DNA of 64,000 nt from Planctomycetota bacterium (GCA_016195405.1 JACPZP010000006.1:62001-126000); one strand, 5' to 3'. Shown: positions 45,517 through 53,950, counted from the first letter of the stretch. The notes: generated from the letters alone by a model not told the origin. A program made the numbers and translations.

Positions 45517-46266
45517 TCAGCAGCCGCCGGGAGCGGGGAAATAGGGCCCAGAGAAAGGCTGGGCGAACGGCTGCGATTGTTTCCGGGGAGGGGCCAAATC
45601 CGGCGTGCCCGGCGTTGGCGGCCAATGCTTGTCGAGGAAACGCAGAATGGCGTCATGCGATACGTACAGGCCGCGTGAGTTGGGGTAGACCTCGTATCCC
45701 TGCACAACGCCGATTAGAAGGCTCGCATCGGCATCCACCAAGGCGCCGCCGCTGCGCCCGTGCCAGGGCTTCTCCACCGTGTACGTGGTGTCGCCACTCG
45801 ATCCGAGGATGTTTGCGGTTTTGTCCGTAATCGGCCATTTCATCTCGTCGTATCCTAGGCTGCGAATGTTCTTGCCTGGCTTGTAGCCTCTTTTCGCAAC
45901 CGGAATGAACCGAAACGGGCCGTTGTCGATTTCGATCAGCGACAGATCGAGCCGGAGGTCATACGCGATGATCCGGGCGTTGGCTTTGGGATGCTTGGCG
46001 AAGGGCTGCGGCGGGCCGTCCATCTTCAGCACGCGGTCCAAAGCGGCGCGATCGAGGCCATTGTGGTGGTCCATGATCATGTGGGCGCAACTGAGAATCC
46101 ACGACCGACCCTCCGTGGTGGCGATCACCGTGCCTGAGGCGCCATGGCTTTTGATGCGCACCACGGCTTGAGCGGGCTCGGCGGCAGGCGCTTGGGCGCG
46201 AGATTGCGCCATGCCAGCGAAGAAGATAATGGTGAAGACGCACAAGCGAGATGCGAAATAGCGCAT
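45517..46266 (-). CDS. secreted trypsin-like serine protease
   Basis: 249 residues. Signal peptide YFASRLCVFTIIFFAGMAQS, cleavage near SRA-QAP. The chymotrypsin-fold triad is complete: His in WILSCAHMI, Asp in DLRLDLSLIEID and Ser in PWHGRSGGALVD, in the order and spacing of DegP/trypsin-like proteases without PDZ domain. The C-terminal tail is Pro-rich. An exported protease in the middle of a capsid module is unusual; it might be cargo (moron) rather than a virion protein. AGGAG seven bases before the ATG. Confidence 0.85.
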   Translation of the reverse strand: MRYFASRLCVFTIIFFAGMAQSRAQAPAAEPAQAVVRIKSHGASGTVIATTEGRSWILSCAHMIMDHHNGLDRAALDRVLKMDGPPQPFAKHPKANARIIAYDLRLDLSLIEIDNGPFRFIPVAKRGYKPGKNIRSLGYDEMKWPITDKTANILGSSGDTTYTVEKPWHGRSGGALVDADASLLIGVVQGYEVYPNSRGLYVSHDAILRFLDKHWPPTPGTPDLAPPRKQSQPFAQPFSGPYFPAPGGC

Positions 46267-46279
46267 GAGAAATCTCCTA

Positions 46280-46368
46280 GGCGAGCCGGGAGCGTCAGCG
46301 ACCGGAGTGAGATGTGGGAAACCTCCGGTCGGTCGCGAAAACTCCGGTCGCTGACGCTCCCGGCTCGC
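46280..46368. repeat. palindromic element, GGCGAGCCGGGAGCG family
   Basis: 89 bp. Arms GGCGAGCCGGGAGCGTCAGC / GCTGACGCTCCCGGCTCGC, inner ACCGGAGT / ACTCCGGT and CCTCCGGTCGG. Other copies at 40494 (half) and 60814-60905. It separates the 46373-46600 gene from the protease gene, on whose 5' side it lies. Confidence 0.9.
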
Positions 46369-46372
46369 AGGG

Positions 46373-46600
46373 TCAGTTCTTGCGTTCGGTCAGGCGGTCC
46401 AGCTTGCGTTCGATGTTGCCAAGCTGGTGCTTGATTTCCAGGAATTCCGCTTCCAGGGCGCTGACGCGGTTGACCGTGGTTTGCACGGTGTTCACAGTGG
46501 CGAGAATGAGCGGGCCGACGACGGCGCCCAGAATCCACCACAGAATCTTGCTCTGCGAACCGTTGGCGCCGTTCGTAGCCGAGTTGCTGTTGGCGTTCAT
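46373..46600 (-). CDS. small membrane protein with coiled coil (XhlA/holin-accessory-like)
   Basis: 75 residues: polar N-terminus, one membrane helix (ILWWILGAVVGPLILATVNT), then a heptad-repeat tail VSALEAEFLEIKHQLGNIER ending KLDRLTER. Length and arrangement resemble XhlA-type phage holin accessory proteins, but with the helix first. Assignment tentative. Confidence 0.6.
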   Translation of the reverse strand: MNANSNSATNGANGSQSKILWWILGAVVGPLILATVNTVQTTVNRVSALEAEFLEIKHQLGNIERKLDRLTERKN

Positions 46601-46615
46601 GACGTGAGTTCCGTG

Positions 46616-47005
46616 TTAAACATCGTTGGTGGGCCAGGGCGGCGTGCCGCGGTCGAGATACAGCTTCTTGTGCTCCGATGGCGTATTGCGGCTACGAAAT
46701 TCGACGTGGTTCACTTTGAAGGGTGTGCCGTTTTTGTCGGGCACGTAGAGGATGTCGGGGCTTCCAAGGGTGAAAGCGTCGGTCTTGTTGTCGCGCACAT
46801 CCAGTGTCGCCGCCACTAAGGCGAAGTGGCTGTAGCCGAGGGCGTCTTCGGCATCGTGCGTCGGGCAGCTTTTGTTGGCGACGATCAAGATTCTGACGCC
46901 GCTGATCGCCGGCGCGGAAGGCGGGGCCGTCCCCGCTCGATAGACGTCGGCAGTGTTGTTCGATGGAAACGGCGTGCTGGTCGCCCTTGGAGCAGGGATT
47001 GCCAT
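46616..47005 (-). CDS. small capsid-module protein, paralogue of the next gene upstream
   Basis: 129 residues. Begins MAIPAPRATSTPFPSNNTAD and includes DALGYSHFALVAATLDVRDN, ILYVPDKNGTPFKVNHVEFR and KKLYLDRGTPPWPTNDV. It shares YSHxxLV...DVRD...VPDxxGTxF...V..V...R and the terminal WPxNxV with the neighbour at 47012-47359, so they are tandem paralogues. Placement after the connector suggests a head-tail joining or decoration role; not proven. Confidence 0.65.
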   Translation of the reverse strand: MAIPAPRATSTPFPSNNTADVYRAGTAPPSAPAISGVRILIVANKSCPTHDAEDALGYSHFALVAATLDVRDNKTDAFTLGSPDILYVPDKNGTPFKVNHVEFRSRNTPSEHKKLYLDRGTPPWPTNDV

Positions 47006-47011
47006 GTGAAA

Positions 47012-47359
47012 CTAAACCTCGTTGGAGGGCCAGGAAACGCCTTGTCTCTTGAGGTAAACGCGCTTCACGTTGTTTTCGCGTTGGACAAAGACCACCAGGA
47101 AAAGCGTTCCGGATGCGTCGGGAACGTAGACCTTGTCTTGATTCGCCGCGGTGATGATTCCGTAGCTGTAGCCGTCGCGGATATCGACGGTGTAATCCAC
47201 CATCAGAATGTGGCTGTATTTCTTAGCCGGATTGACGTGTTCATCGACTTTCAAGGCGTGCTCGAAGACGCTCTGAATCTTGCAGGCGACGCCGGCGGCG
47301 CTCAGCGTACTGTTGTTGCGGTAAATGTCGCAGGTGGTGTTGGGCAGAAAAACGGCCAC
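47012..47359 (-). CDS. small capsid-module protein (tandem paralogue)
   Basis: 115 residues. MAVFLPNTTCDIYRNNSTLS, KYSHILMVDYTVDIRDGYSY, KVYVPDASGTLFLVVFVQRE and VYLKRQGVSWPSNEV. Same fold as the next gene by pattern. Starts three bases after the connector gene stop, so tightly coupled. A head-closure or head-tail joining protein would fit this slot in HK97-like gene order. Confidence 0.68.
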   Translation of the reverse strand: MAVFLPNTTCDIYRNNSTLSAAGVACKIQSVFEHALKVDEHVNPAKKYSHILMVDYTVDIRDGYSYGIITAANQDKVYVPDASGTLFLVVFVQRENNVKRVYLKRQGVSWPSNEV

Positions 47360-47362
47360 GCT

Positions 47363-48235
47363 TCATCCTCCCCGGCTAAGGATCGGGTAAACGCGATACG
47401 GCCGCAAAAGCTCCAGGATGGACGGTGGAAGGTCGCCATAGGGTCGGCGCGACTCGGCGCCGACGATGGCTTCGTGGGCCAGGCCGGGGTCGCGTTTACT
47501 GGCCCAGAAAAGCACCGCCGTCCATTGCGCGCAGGCTTCCTGCACGTCTTCAGGAACGGTCTCGTAACCGGCGGTGTAGATCACGCGCCAATCGTTGACG
47601 CCGCCTTGCCATGTTGAGGCGTCCAAGCCTCCGCATTCTGAACCTCTGATGATGATCCCTCTGGCTTCGTCGATTTCGTACGCCGACGCTTCGTCCACGT
47701 GAATGCGAACCTCGGCCGGCTTGTCCTTGGCGTTCATGGCCCCTTGGATCGGGCGGATATCCGCGGTGGCCAGGCTCTCAAGATTCGCTGCTCCGATGGT
47801 GCTCGACCAGCCGTTGCCGAGGGCATCGATGGCGGCTTTCAGCGCGCTTAGCGTCGTGTAAGTCGAGAAGGCCAGCGAGTTGAGCGTTGTCACGGCTGAC
47901 GCCACCCGCGTGAGGTCGAGGCCTTCCTTGGTGATTTTCAGCGTGGCTCTCTGATTGGTCGCCGAGTTGTTGGTTACGGTTAACACCGTGGTCGGATTGG
48001 CGGCGATTCTCTCGATGGAGATGATCGGGAAGTTGCGGAGAAAAAGCCGCGGACTTTGCGTGCCGTTGTAGAGTTCGTCGTATTGCCCGGCGACGAAAGC
48101 CCGGCGGCAGTGGTTCTCGATCGCGCCCGAGGCCGTGCGGATCATGGTGTCGATGGCTTGAAGCTCGGCGGCGGATGGGCTGGCGAGATTGGCGAGGTTT
48201 CGCAGCGCTCGTTCGCGGGTGATGAGATCGGGCAT
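47363..48235 (-). CDS. phage gp6-like head-tail connector
   Basis: 290 residues, ATG at 48235 overlapping the stop of the gene before it. The N-terminus LITRERALRNLANLASPSAA and ELQAIDTMIRTASGAIENHC with CRRAFVAGQYDELYNGTQSP are those of HK97 gp6-like connectors (helical hairpin that docks on the portal). The C-terminal PEDVQEACAQWTAVLFWASK and the LPPSILELLRPYR ending are also typical. A 70-100 residue insert in the middle (TVTNNSATNQRATLKIT ... AIDALGNGWSSTIG) resembles a domain seen in some larger connectors. Confidence 0.82.
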   Translation of the reverse strand: MPDLITRERALRNLANLASPSAAELQAIDTMIRTASGAIENHCRRAFVAGQYDELYNGTQSPRLFLRNFPIISIERIAANPTTVLTVTNNSATNQRATLKITKEGLDLTRVASAVTTLNSLAFSTYTTLSALKAAIDALGNGWSSTIGAANLESLATADIRPIQGAMNAKDKPAEVRIHVDEASAYEIDEARGIIIRGSECGGLDASTWQGGVNDWRVIYTAGYETVPEDVQEACAQWTAVLFWASKRDPGLAHEAIVGAESRRPYGDLPPSILELLRPYRVYPILSRGG

Positions 48236-48585
48236 TAGCTGATCACCTCCTGTTCGAGGATCATTTGGCCGCGGGCCAGAACCAGATTCGATCCCGAATC
48301 GGTGCGTTTGATTTCCCAGACGTAGCCGTAGCCGCTGGAAAGCGCAGTCGTGACCGTCAAGCTCGACGTGTCGCCCTTGGCCAGGGCGATCGTGATGATG
48401 CCGCGCGGTCCGTCGGTGATGGTGATGCCGCCGCCCACGGTCTTGCTGATCCTGGTCGTCCCGGTCAAATAGTCCTTGACGACGAACGAGATGGCCCAGC
48501 CGGTCATGTCGCGCGGCGGCGTCATTTGGCAGCGGATGGATAAGTCCTGCGCCCGGATGATCCGGATGGTTTGTTCGGGAGCCAT
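48235..48585 (-). CDS. small structural-looking phage protein
   Basis: 116 residues. MAPEQTIRIIRAQDLSIRCQ, MTGWAISFVVKDYLTGTTRI and GIITIALAKGDTSSLTVTTA: beta-sandwich pattern similar to the N-terminal (BppU-like) domain of baseplate/upper-fibre proteins. Overlaps the connector gene start. No signal peptide. Role inferred from position. Confidence 0.6.
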   Translation of the reverse strand: MAPEQTIRIIRAQDLSIRCQMTPPRDMTGWAISFVVKDYLTGTTRISKTVGGGITITDGPRGIITIALAKGDTSSLTVTTALSSGYGYVWEIKRTDSGSNLVLARGQMILEQEVIS

Positions 48586-48597
48586 GGTTTTCTCGGG

Positions 48598-49608
48598 TCA
48601 ATCGGCGATCGTCAGGTCGATCTGGGTTTGGTAGCGGAGGGTCAATGTCGGCGTCTGGCCGTATCTCAGGGACAAGTTGACGGTGTTGTTGCTTTCCAGC
48701 GTCATCGTGATCTGGTCATGGTTGACGATGGTTATCTTCTCTTGGCTGTTGGCCGCCAGGATCATTTCCAGGATTTTGGTTGGGTTGAAGTCGACGCTAA
48801 TGGGTTTCAGCCGCCACACATATTTCGGGCGCCAACCCACCCATTGAAAGACTGGTTCAGCCGCGTGTTTGGCTCGCCGAGGCAGGCCGAATCCGGGACT
48901 AATTACGGTGTTGGTTCCTCTCGGCTTTTGGCGAATGACGTGGCCCGCGTAAGGACCGTATTCAACCAGTTTGCAGATTCGCCGGATGATTCGGGCGTCG
49001 GCTTTGGGAACGGAGCCAGCGAAGAGCCTGCTTCGAATGACGTTGCCGGCGAAAGGCTCGATCGGAACGTGTTGGCAGAAGCGTGCATAGATGAGGCCGC
49101 TGGCATTTGCCTCCGTCGTGATCTGCGCGTGGGTCTTGCCGCTGCCGAGCGTGATGACCGTGCCGCCATGCTTTTGCCGAAAGTAGTAAAGTGTCCCGGC
49201 GGCAACGGTTCCTGTAGGCTTAATCGCCCAATCCATCTCAATGACCGCGTTGGTTGAGCCGCCCGTATCGCTCTGCAATGCATCCTCGGCGTAAACTCCA
49301 TGGACGGTTCCTGTCGAGGTCTTGAACGTCGTGGTCGTGTTGCCGTTGGTTCCCTGTCCGTTGGCGTAATTCCAAGCATTGCCCGACCCCAGCGCCGTGA
49401 AATTCGTATCGTCGGTCGAGTACTCAAGAGTCGCCGTCGCCCCGGCAACGGTCCCACCGCTGCATTTCCAGGCCAGGCGGAGACGGACGATGCTCGTGTT
49501 GTCGGAGAGCGCCGGGGCCGTGTTCTCGCCGGCGAGCGCCGTCGACGGTTCGGCGGCGTCATCCTGATACCAGCGCCAATTGTCGCCGTTGGGCGTGCCT
49601 GCCGGCAT
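48598..49608 (-). CDS. large beta-rich structural-looking protein
   Basis: 336 residues. N-terminal GDNWRWYQDDAAEPSTALAG and LRLAWKCSGGTVAGATATLE, followed by YFRQKHGGTVITLGSGKTHA: an Ig/jelly-roll-like region (about residues 1-165). The rest (VIRSRLFAGSVPKADARIIR, GFGLPRRAKHAAEPVFQWVG) is basic and the C-terminus (TMTLESNNTVNLSLRYGQTP) is Thr/Asn-rich beta. AAGGAG before the ATG. Possibly a fibre or decoration protein; family not recognised. Confidence 0.6.
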   Translation of the reverse strand: MPAGTPNGDNWRWYQDDAAEPSTALAGENTAPALSDNTSIVRLRLAWKCSGGTVAGATATLEYSTDDTNFTALGSGNAWNYANGQGTNGNTTTTFKTSTGTVHGVYAEDALQSDTGGSTNAVIEMDWAIKPTGTVAAGTLYYFRQKHGGTVITLGSGKTHAQITTEANASGLIYARFCQHVPIEPFAGNVIRSRLFAGSVPKADARIIRRICKLVEYGPYAGHVIRQKPRGTNTVISPGFGLPRRAKHAAEPVFQWVGWRPKYVWRLKPISVDFNPTKILEMILAANSQEKITIVNHDQITMTLESNNTVNLSLRYGQTPTLTLRYQTQIDLTIAD

Positions 49609-49637
49609 CTCGTTCTCCTTAGCATTCGCCGCCTTGA

Positions 49638-50084
49638 TTACTCTTCGCCGGCGATGCGGACGGTGGCGCTGACGTCGGCGCCGGCCAACACTTCAATGCC
49701 CAACCGGTCGCCGCCGCCGATTTTGATGACTCTGCCAAACGGCGCTTGCCAGGTGTAGCCCGCCTGCGGATGGACGTACTCCTCGAAGAGCACGTCGCTC
49801 GCCGTCGGCTCCGCGGTGGCCGTGTGCTGGGCGGTGGTTTGCAAAGTCTCGTCAGTGTCGTCGGGATCCTTGACCAGCGTCAGGGACGACATCGTGCCCG
49901 CCGAGGTCTGCCGCAAGACGCGAACGCGAATCGGCGCCGCGCTGTTGCTTGTGCCTTGAAAGCTGATCGACCATTCGTCGACCAGGACGCCATGATTGGA
50001 AGCCGCCACGAGTTGCAGCAGCGTCTTGGCCGAGGTCCCGGTCGAAATGCCGGACTTAGTGCCTTTGAATCGTACGCCTGCCAT
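49638..50084 (-). CDS. beta-rich structural-looking protein
   Basis: 148 residues. MAGVRFKGTKSGISTGTSAK, VLVDEWSISFQGTSNSAAPI and VLFEEYVHPQAGYTWQAPFG, DRLGIEVLAGADVSATVRIA. It resembles small capsid decoration proteins in composition, but I cannot name a family. Preceded by AAGGA. Confidence 0.6.
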   Translation of the reverse strand: MAGVRFKGTKSGISTGTSAKTLLQLVAASNHGVLVDEWSISFQGTSNSAAPIRVRVLRQTSAGTMSSLTLVKDPDDTDETLQTTAQHTATAEPTASDVLFEEYVHPQAGYTWQAPFGRVIKIGGGDRLGIEVLAGADVSATVRIAGEE

Positions 50085-50110
50085 GATTTGGTTCCTTGAA
50101 TTGGGTTAGT

Positions 50111-50213
50111 GTTTAGCCGCGAGCCGGCGGCGAGCGCGGGCCGTATCCCTCGAACGGGGTGCATCCAATCTCGCGGAACTCCGTCCGCGCTCGCCGTTGG
50201 CTCGCGGCTAAAC
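50111..50213. repeat. GTTTAGCCGCGAGCC palindromic element, copy 4
   Basis: 103 bp, 1 modulo 3. GTTTAGCCGCGAGCCGGCGG / CCGTTGGCTCGCGGCTAAAC, inner CGAGCGCGG / CCGCGCTCG with a longer centre. Between two capsid-module genes. Confidence 0.92.
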
Positions 50214-50239
50214 GGTTGAGACTGTGTGGTTGGAATGAT

Positions 50240-50724
50240 TTACAACGCGCTGGGTGGCGTCGCTTCGGCATAACGGGGTTGGCTCAGCGCGTACAGAACG
50301 CAGCCGAGTTGGGCGTTGCTGCCCACGTCATTGAGCGTCAAACGGACGTACTTGAAGCCGCCGTCGACATCGAGCATGTCCGCGTCGATCTCCAAGACCC
50401 AGATCGCCTGGTCGACGGCATTGGTGTTGGTGAAGGTGTTGGCCGCGGACTGGGTCGTCTTGGTGAACTGGCCGACGGTTTGCACGTCGCTGGCCTGCTT
50501 GCGCCAAATCTCGGTGAAGCTGAGGGCCTTGGCGCCGGTGCCGGCATTGTCCTGGGCCTGCTGCAAAGTGACGGTGCAGTTGTCGCCGGAGGTGCCGGCG
50601 CCCTTGTAGAAGATGATGGATAAATGGTTGAAGTCGCGCAGGTTGACCCAGTCGCCGTCGCGCTGCGTCTGCATGTCAAGCGCACGAAGCCGCACACGAT
50701 TTGGGAATTCTCAACGAGTTTCAT
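50240..50724 (-). pseudogene. capsid-module protein with an apparent early frameshift
   Basis: ATG at 50724 has AAAGGA seven bases upstream and gives MKLVENSQIV. Then the expected reading (LDMQTQRDGDWVNLRDFNHL, SIIFYKGAGTSGDNCTVTLQ, AIWVLEIDADMLDVDGGFKY) continues in another frame. An imperfect 11-base duplication (GTGTGCGGCTT next to GTGCGCTTGA, about 50676-50698) explains the shift. The long frame has its own GTG at 50695 and ATG at 50674, so a shortened protein may be made. Beta-rich, phage-structural-like; family not named. Confidence 0.55.
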
Positions 50725-50750
50725 GGATTGGTCCTTTGATGGTGAGAAAA

Positions 50751-50823
50751 ACCACGGATTTCACGGATAACACGGATAAGTAAAGACAGAGCTTTGTTTT
50801 TCTCATCCGTGTAATCCGTGGTT
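50751..50823. repeat. ACCACGGATT hairpin element, copy 1
   Basis: ACCACGGATTTCACGGATAA...ATCCGTGTAATCCGTGGT: inverted repeat with about 18-base arms and an internal direct repeat CACGGAT. A class seen in many bacterial genomes; between the capsid gene and its neighbour. Confidence 0.85.
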
Positions 50824-50946
50824 GAAGAAAGAAATAAGACGCGAGCGGGAAGGAAGCCCCTGGCGGGGTGAGTGGGGTGCAAGACGTGAGGGCGACGCAT
50901 CCCGCTCGGCGGGGACAAGTTTGTTTGAACCACGGATTGCTTGAAA

Positions 50947-51099
50947 CCACGGATTACACGGATGACACGGATAGGAAAAGCTGGACTTCAGAAGCCTTCA
51001 CGCCACTCCACCTGTCACACACCTCTCTTCTCCAGGAGCAAGCTCCTTTGTCCATCCTTTCTATCCGTGTCATCCGTGTCATCCGTGTAATCCGTGGTT
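50947..51099. repeat. ACCACGGATT hairpin element, copy 2
   Basis: ACCACGGATTACACGGATGA...ATCCGTGTAATCCGTGGT with a loop of about 85 bases; three CACGGAT / ATCCGTG direct copies on each arm. The loop carries no gene. Copy 2 lies 16 bases from the capsid gene's 3' end. Together with copy 1 and a stray CCACGGATTGC (50930) it fills the interval. Confidence 0.85.
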
Positions 51100-51114
51100 G
51101 TTTGTTTTTGGACA

Positions 51115-52440
51115 TTAGCGCGTTTGCAAGGCGACGAAGCACGACTGCGTGTTGTTGCCCTTGTAGGGCGTCAAGGGCGCGGACCACCAGGGTTGGCCGT
51201 CGACGCGGAAGATGAACCGGAAAGTCGATTCGTCGTAATCGAACCGCAGATGGATCGACATCAGCTGGTCGATCATGCCGCGCGACGCGGTCACGTAGTG
51301 CTTGAGATCGGCGAGAATGATGTCGCCGGTCGTGCCCAAAGTGGCGCACCATTCGACCGGCAGCACCGGCCGGCCCAGAAGCGTCGCGTACGGCTTACTC
51401 GACAGTCCGCCCGGCGGCAGATACACGACCACGGCGGCCGAGCCGGAGCCCACGGTCATCGTGTGCAGTTGGCTTTCGACGTCTTGATTGATGAGCCAAA
51501 CCGCGTTCTTTCGGCATGGCGACCAAAGCCTGGCCCACATGTTGACCAGGTTTTGCGACTGCACCGTGGCCGACGCCTGACCCGATTCCTTGTTGACCGT
51601 AACCAGGCAGGGCGCGGTCATGATTCCGGTCGGTTGGCCGGCGCCCGAGCCGTTGATGATGGCGTCGCCGACCACGAAGTCGATTTCCTCCGTGGCGACG
51701 CGGAACAGGTATTGCTCCAGGGCCATTCCCTGCACGTCGGCGAGCAGCTCATCGGAAGCCGTGATCATGATGAAAAGCTTGTGCAGATTGAGCTGCAGCC
51801 GGCCGAACGACGCTTTGGACGAAGTCGCCTGATCGCCTTCCTCGCGCCAATAGGCCCGGACGCCGCCCCAACGCGAGCCATTGGCCCGGCTCGTCTCGGC
51901 ATTGCGCGGAAAACTGATGGAATTGCCGGCGATGGTGTAGCCGTCGGTCATGCCGAGCAGGCTTTCGCCGCCGTAAATGCGTTCGAGCAGCTTTTGGGAG
52001 AACTCCGGCGGAACGAGAAAGCCGCCGTCGGCGCCGAACGCCTCGCCCATGCCGGAGGCCGCCTTGGCGATCACGGCCAATCGGTCGTCGGGGCGCTTGC
52101 CGGGCTGGCAGGCGTCCCTGACCGCGAGCGCGAACTCGCCGAAGTTGCGGAAGCCGGCGCGCGGATCGTCGGTCTGACCGTCGCCCAAACCATGAAACGG
52201 CGTCCGCAAGGAAGAGCGCGGCGAGGTGCGTGGCCGTTCCCATTTCTGGAAGGCGCGTTCAAGCGACACGTCGAGAGCGCGCGTCAAGAGCGGCTCGATG
52301 GGATCGTCGCCTTCGACAGCTTCGTTAACTACAGGTTCGGCGATGCCTTTGGTGATGAGAGCCCGGGCGTCGGGGTCGGCCAGCTCGATGCGCTGGCCGG
52401 CGGGTTGATTGCGAAATTCCTGGGTGAGTTGGATCTGCAT
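51115..52440 (-). CDS. HK97-type major capsid protein
   Basis: 441 residues. An N-terminal alpha-helical region of about 120 residues (IQLTQEFRNQPAGQRIELAD ...) is the scaffold-like part normally cut off by the protease. The shell domain starts near residue 130: FGADGGFLVPPEFSQKLLER, then TDGYTIAGNSISFPRNAETS, AYWREEGDQATSSKASFGRL, HKLFIMITASDELLADVQGM, AIINGSGAGQPTGIM and the C-terminal VVVYLPPGGLSSKPYATLLG, VLPVEWCATLGTTGDIILAD. These match the HK97 gp5 fold (E-loop, P-domain, A-domain order). Upstream in-frame sequence is a GTAGGACGG palindrome and is not part of the protein. Confidence 0.93.
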   Translation of the reverse strand: MQIQLTQEFRNQPAGQRIELADPDARALITKGIAEPVVNEAVEGDDPIEPLLTRALDVSLERAFQKWERPRTSPRSSLRTPFHGLGDGQTDDPRAGFRNFGEFALAVRDACQPGKRPDDRLAVIAKAASGMGEAFGADGGFLVPPEFSQKLLERIYGGESLLGMTDGYTIAGNSISFPRNAETSRANGSRWGGVRAYWREEGDQATSSKASFGRLQLNLHKLFIMITASDELLADVQGMALEQYLFRVATEEIDFVVGDAIINGSGAGQPTGIMTAPCLVTVNKESGQASATVQSQNLVNMWARLWSPCRKNAVWLINQDVESQLHTMTVGSGSAAVVVYLPPGGLSSKPYATLLGRPVLPVEWCATLGTTGDIILADLKHYVTASRGMIDQLMSIHLRFDYDESTFRFIFRVDGQPWWSAPLTPYKGNNTQSCFVALQTR

Positions 52441-52524
52441 GAGAAGGGTTCCTGAGAAAGTGTGAGATTGACGGGTGAGCCCGATCTCCGGAAGAATGTG
52501 CGTGCGAGTCTGCATTGCGTTCTT

Positions 52525-52610
52525 GTAGGACGGATTTGCAATCCGTCTTCCTACGTAGGACGGATTCTTAATCCGTCCGGTGAGGTGGACGGATTGCAAA
52601 TCCGTCCTAC
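52525..52610. repeat. GTAGGACGGATT palindromic elements
   Basis: GTAGGACGGATTTGCAATCC / GTAGGACGGATTCTTAATCC and a reverse ATTGCAAATCCGTCCTAC. Three arms of the same type. Related to 11192 and 13780. Located upstream of the capsid gene. Confidence 0.87.
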
Positions 52611-52668
52611 GAGTCCCGCAAGCCAGCTGAGCATCGCGTCTTCCTGACCGATACTGTATTCTTGTATA

Positions 52669-53427
52669 CTACACGATTCCGCGCTGCTTTTGAAAGGTCC
52701 GTTGCAGCGCTTTTTCGAGAATTCTTTCAAAATCCGCTGACGCCAGACGGCGAGCGATGGCGCGGGTCAATTCGCGCCGAGATGTGACTGGGGCTTGAGA
52801 TTTCGCCACTTGCTCGACCAAAGCGAAGGGCTGCATCGGCAGGTAACAGCAGGCGTATTCGAGGAGCAGCCAGCGCGTGATGATGTGCCGGACCTTCTCC
52901 AGCTGCGGGTTCTGGGCGATTTCCTCCGCCTTGGGCGCCCGCAGCTGGAGCGGCAGAAAGCCGATCGATTTGCCGTTGAGAAGCCCGGCCTTCACGAGAT
53001 CGAGCGCCTTGTCCGCGGGCCACTCGTCGGCAGTCCACGATTTGGGCCGCGGCAAGTAATACGTCTTAGCCTTGACGCCGACGAGCGATCCTTCGCGCAC
53101 CTTGCGCCGCCAAAGCGACCTGCCCACCGGCGGCTGATTGTATTGATGGTTGAGCGTGACGATGGGATTGAGCTGGTAGATGGAATCATCCATCCCCGAC
53201 GCCAGCACCAGATCGCCGGCATGATCGGGCGTCTCGACGGTGATCCAAGAAACGTCGCAGCGGCTTTCGGGGGAAAGCTCGGAAAGGCCGCGCGTGGATT
53301 GAATTCGCCGGAGCGCGCGGCTATCCTCGGCAGCCGGCAGATCGCGCAGGATCGCGTCGAGGGCCTTGGCTTGCTTGTCCTTCATCGGCAAGCCGAACGG
53401 GCCTTCGGTTTCGAAATACTTGATCAT
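52669..53427 (-). CDS. HK97-family prohead protease
   Basis: 252 residues from the ATG at 53427 (AGG eight bases upstream); a GTG at 53436 would add three. Serine protease of the herpes-assemblin fold that cuts the capsid protein's delta domain. VSWITVETPDHAGDLVLASG, PIVTLNHQYNQPPVG (catalytic His), KALDLVKAGLLNGKSIGFLP (catalytic Ser region) and EYACCYLPMQPFALVEQV are family motifs. It stands directly before the capsid gene, as usual. The portal is separated from it by three + strand genes. Confidence 0.87.
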   Translation of the reverse strand: MIKYFETEGPFGLPMKDKQAKALDAILRDLPAAEDSRALRRIQSTRGLSELSPESRCDVSWITVETPDHAGDLVLASGMDDSIYQLNPIVTLNHQYNQPPVGRSLWRRKVREGSLVGVKAKTYYLPRPKSWTADEWPADKALDLVKAGLLNGKSIGFLPLQLRAPKAEEIAQNPQLEKVRHIITRWLLLEYACCYLPMQPFALVEQVAKSQAPVTSRRELTRAIARRLASADFERILEKALQRTFQKQRGIV

Positions 53428-53465
53428 TTTGGACACCTGTGGTAGAGGAAAGGGAGGAGTGCCCT

Positions 53466-53849
53466 ATGAAACTACTGATGCGACCGAAATGGCAATTGCT
53501 TCTTCTGGGAGTTCTGGCACTTGAAGGCGTTGTTGGCGTATTTTTGTTGATAGAGGCTTCGCCTGCGCCTCAACCCGGCCTCACCGAAGAGAATGCATTC
53601 AGGCTTCGCGCCGGCATGACGGAACAACAAGTGCGAGCGCTCTTGGGATTGCCAAAATTGCCTCACCTAAGGCCAACCGCTGGGGTGCGTATATATGGGG
53701 AGAAAGGAAAGACTTCGGTGATTGCCGAATACGATGCAAATGGGATTCTCACGTATGCAGAATTCCACAATCATTCTAAATCCTATCTTAAACTTCTCGA
53801 AAACAACGAAAGTTTTCTCGATAGAATCATTCGCTGGCTTCGCCACTGA
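53466..53849 (+). CDS. BamE/SmpA-like small exported protein 1
   Basis: 127 residues. GGAGG before the ATG at 53466. Hydrophobic N-terminal anchor (LLLLGVLALEGVVGVFLLIE), then FRLRAGMTEQQVRALLGLPK, the BamE/SmpA signature (LRxGMTxxxVxxLLG). Short and without the lipoprotein Cys of BamE. It stands on the strand opposite to the capsid genes, and its codon use is more AT-rich than the neighbouring genes. First of three tandem paralogues. Confidence 0.72.
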   Translation: MKLLMRPKWQLLLLGVLALEGVVGVFLLIEASPAPQPGLTEENAFRLRAGMTEQQVRALLGLPKLPHLRPTAGVRIYGEKGKTSVIAEYDANGILTYAEFHNHSKSYLKLLENNESFLDRIIRWLRH

Positions 53850-53950
53850 GTCGTAATTCCGCCGAGTGCCATACATGGCACCCGAGCGAATTGCGAAGCG
53901 CGTCCATTTTCCATTGCTCCTTTCCCGTTTGCGATTTACTATCGAGCCAA

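Noticed and set aside
50711-51215. Frames on both strands between the capsid gene and its neighbour
   Set aside because: They translate the ACCACGGATT hairpins (RITRMTRM-like periodic peptides), not proteins.
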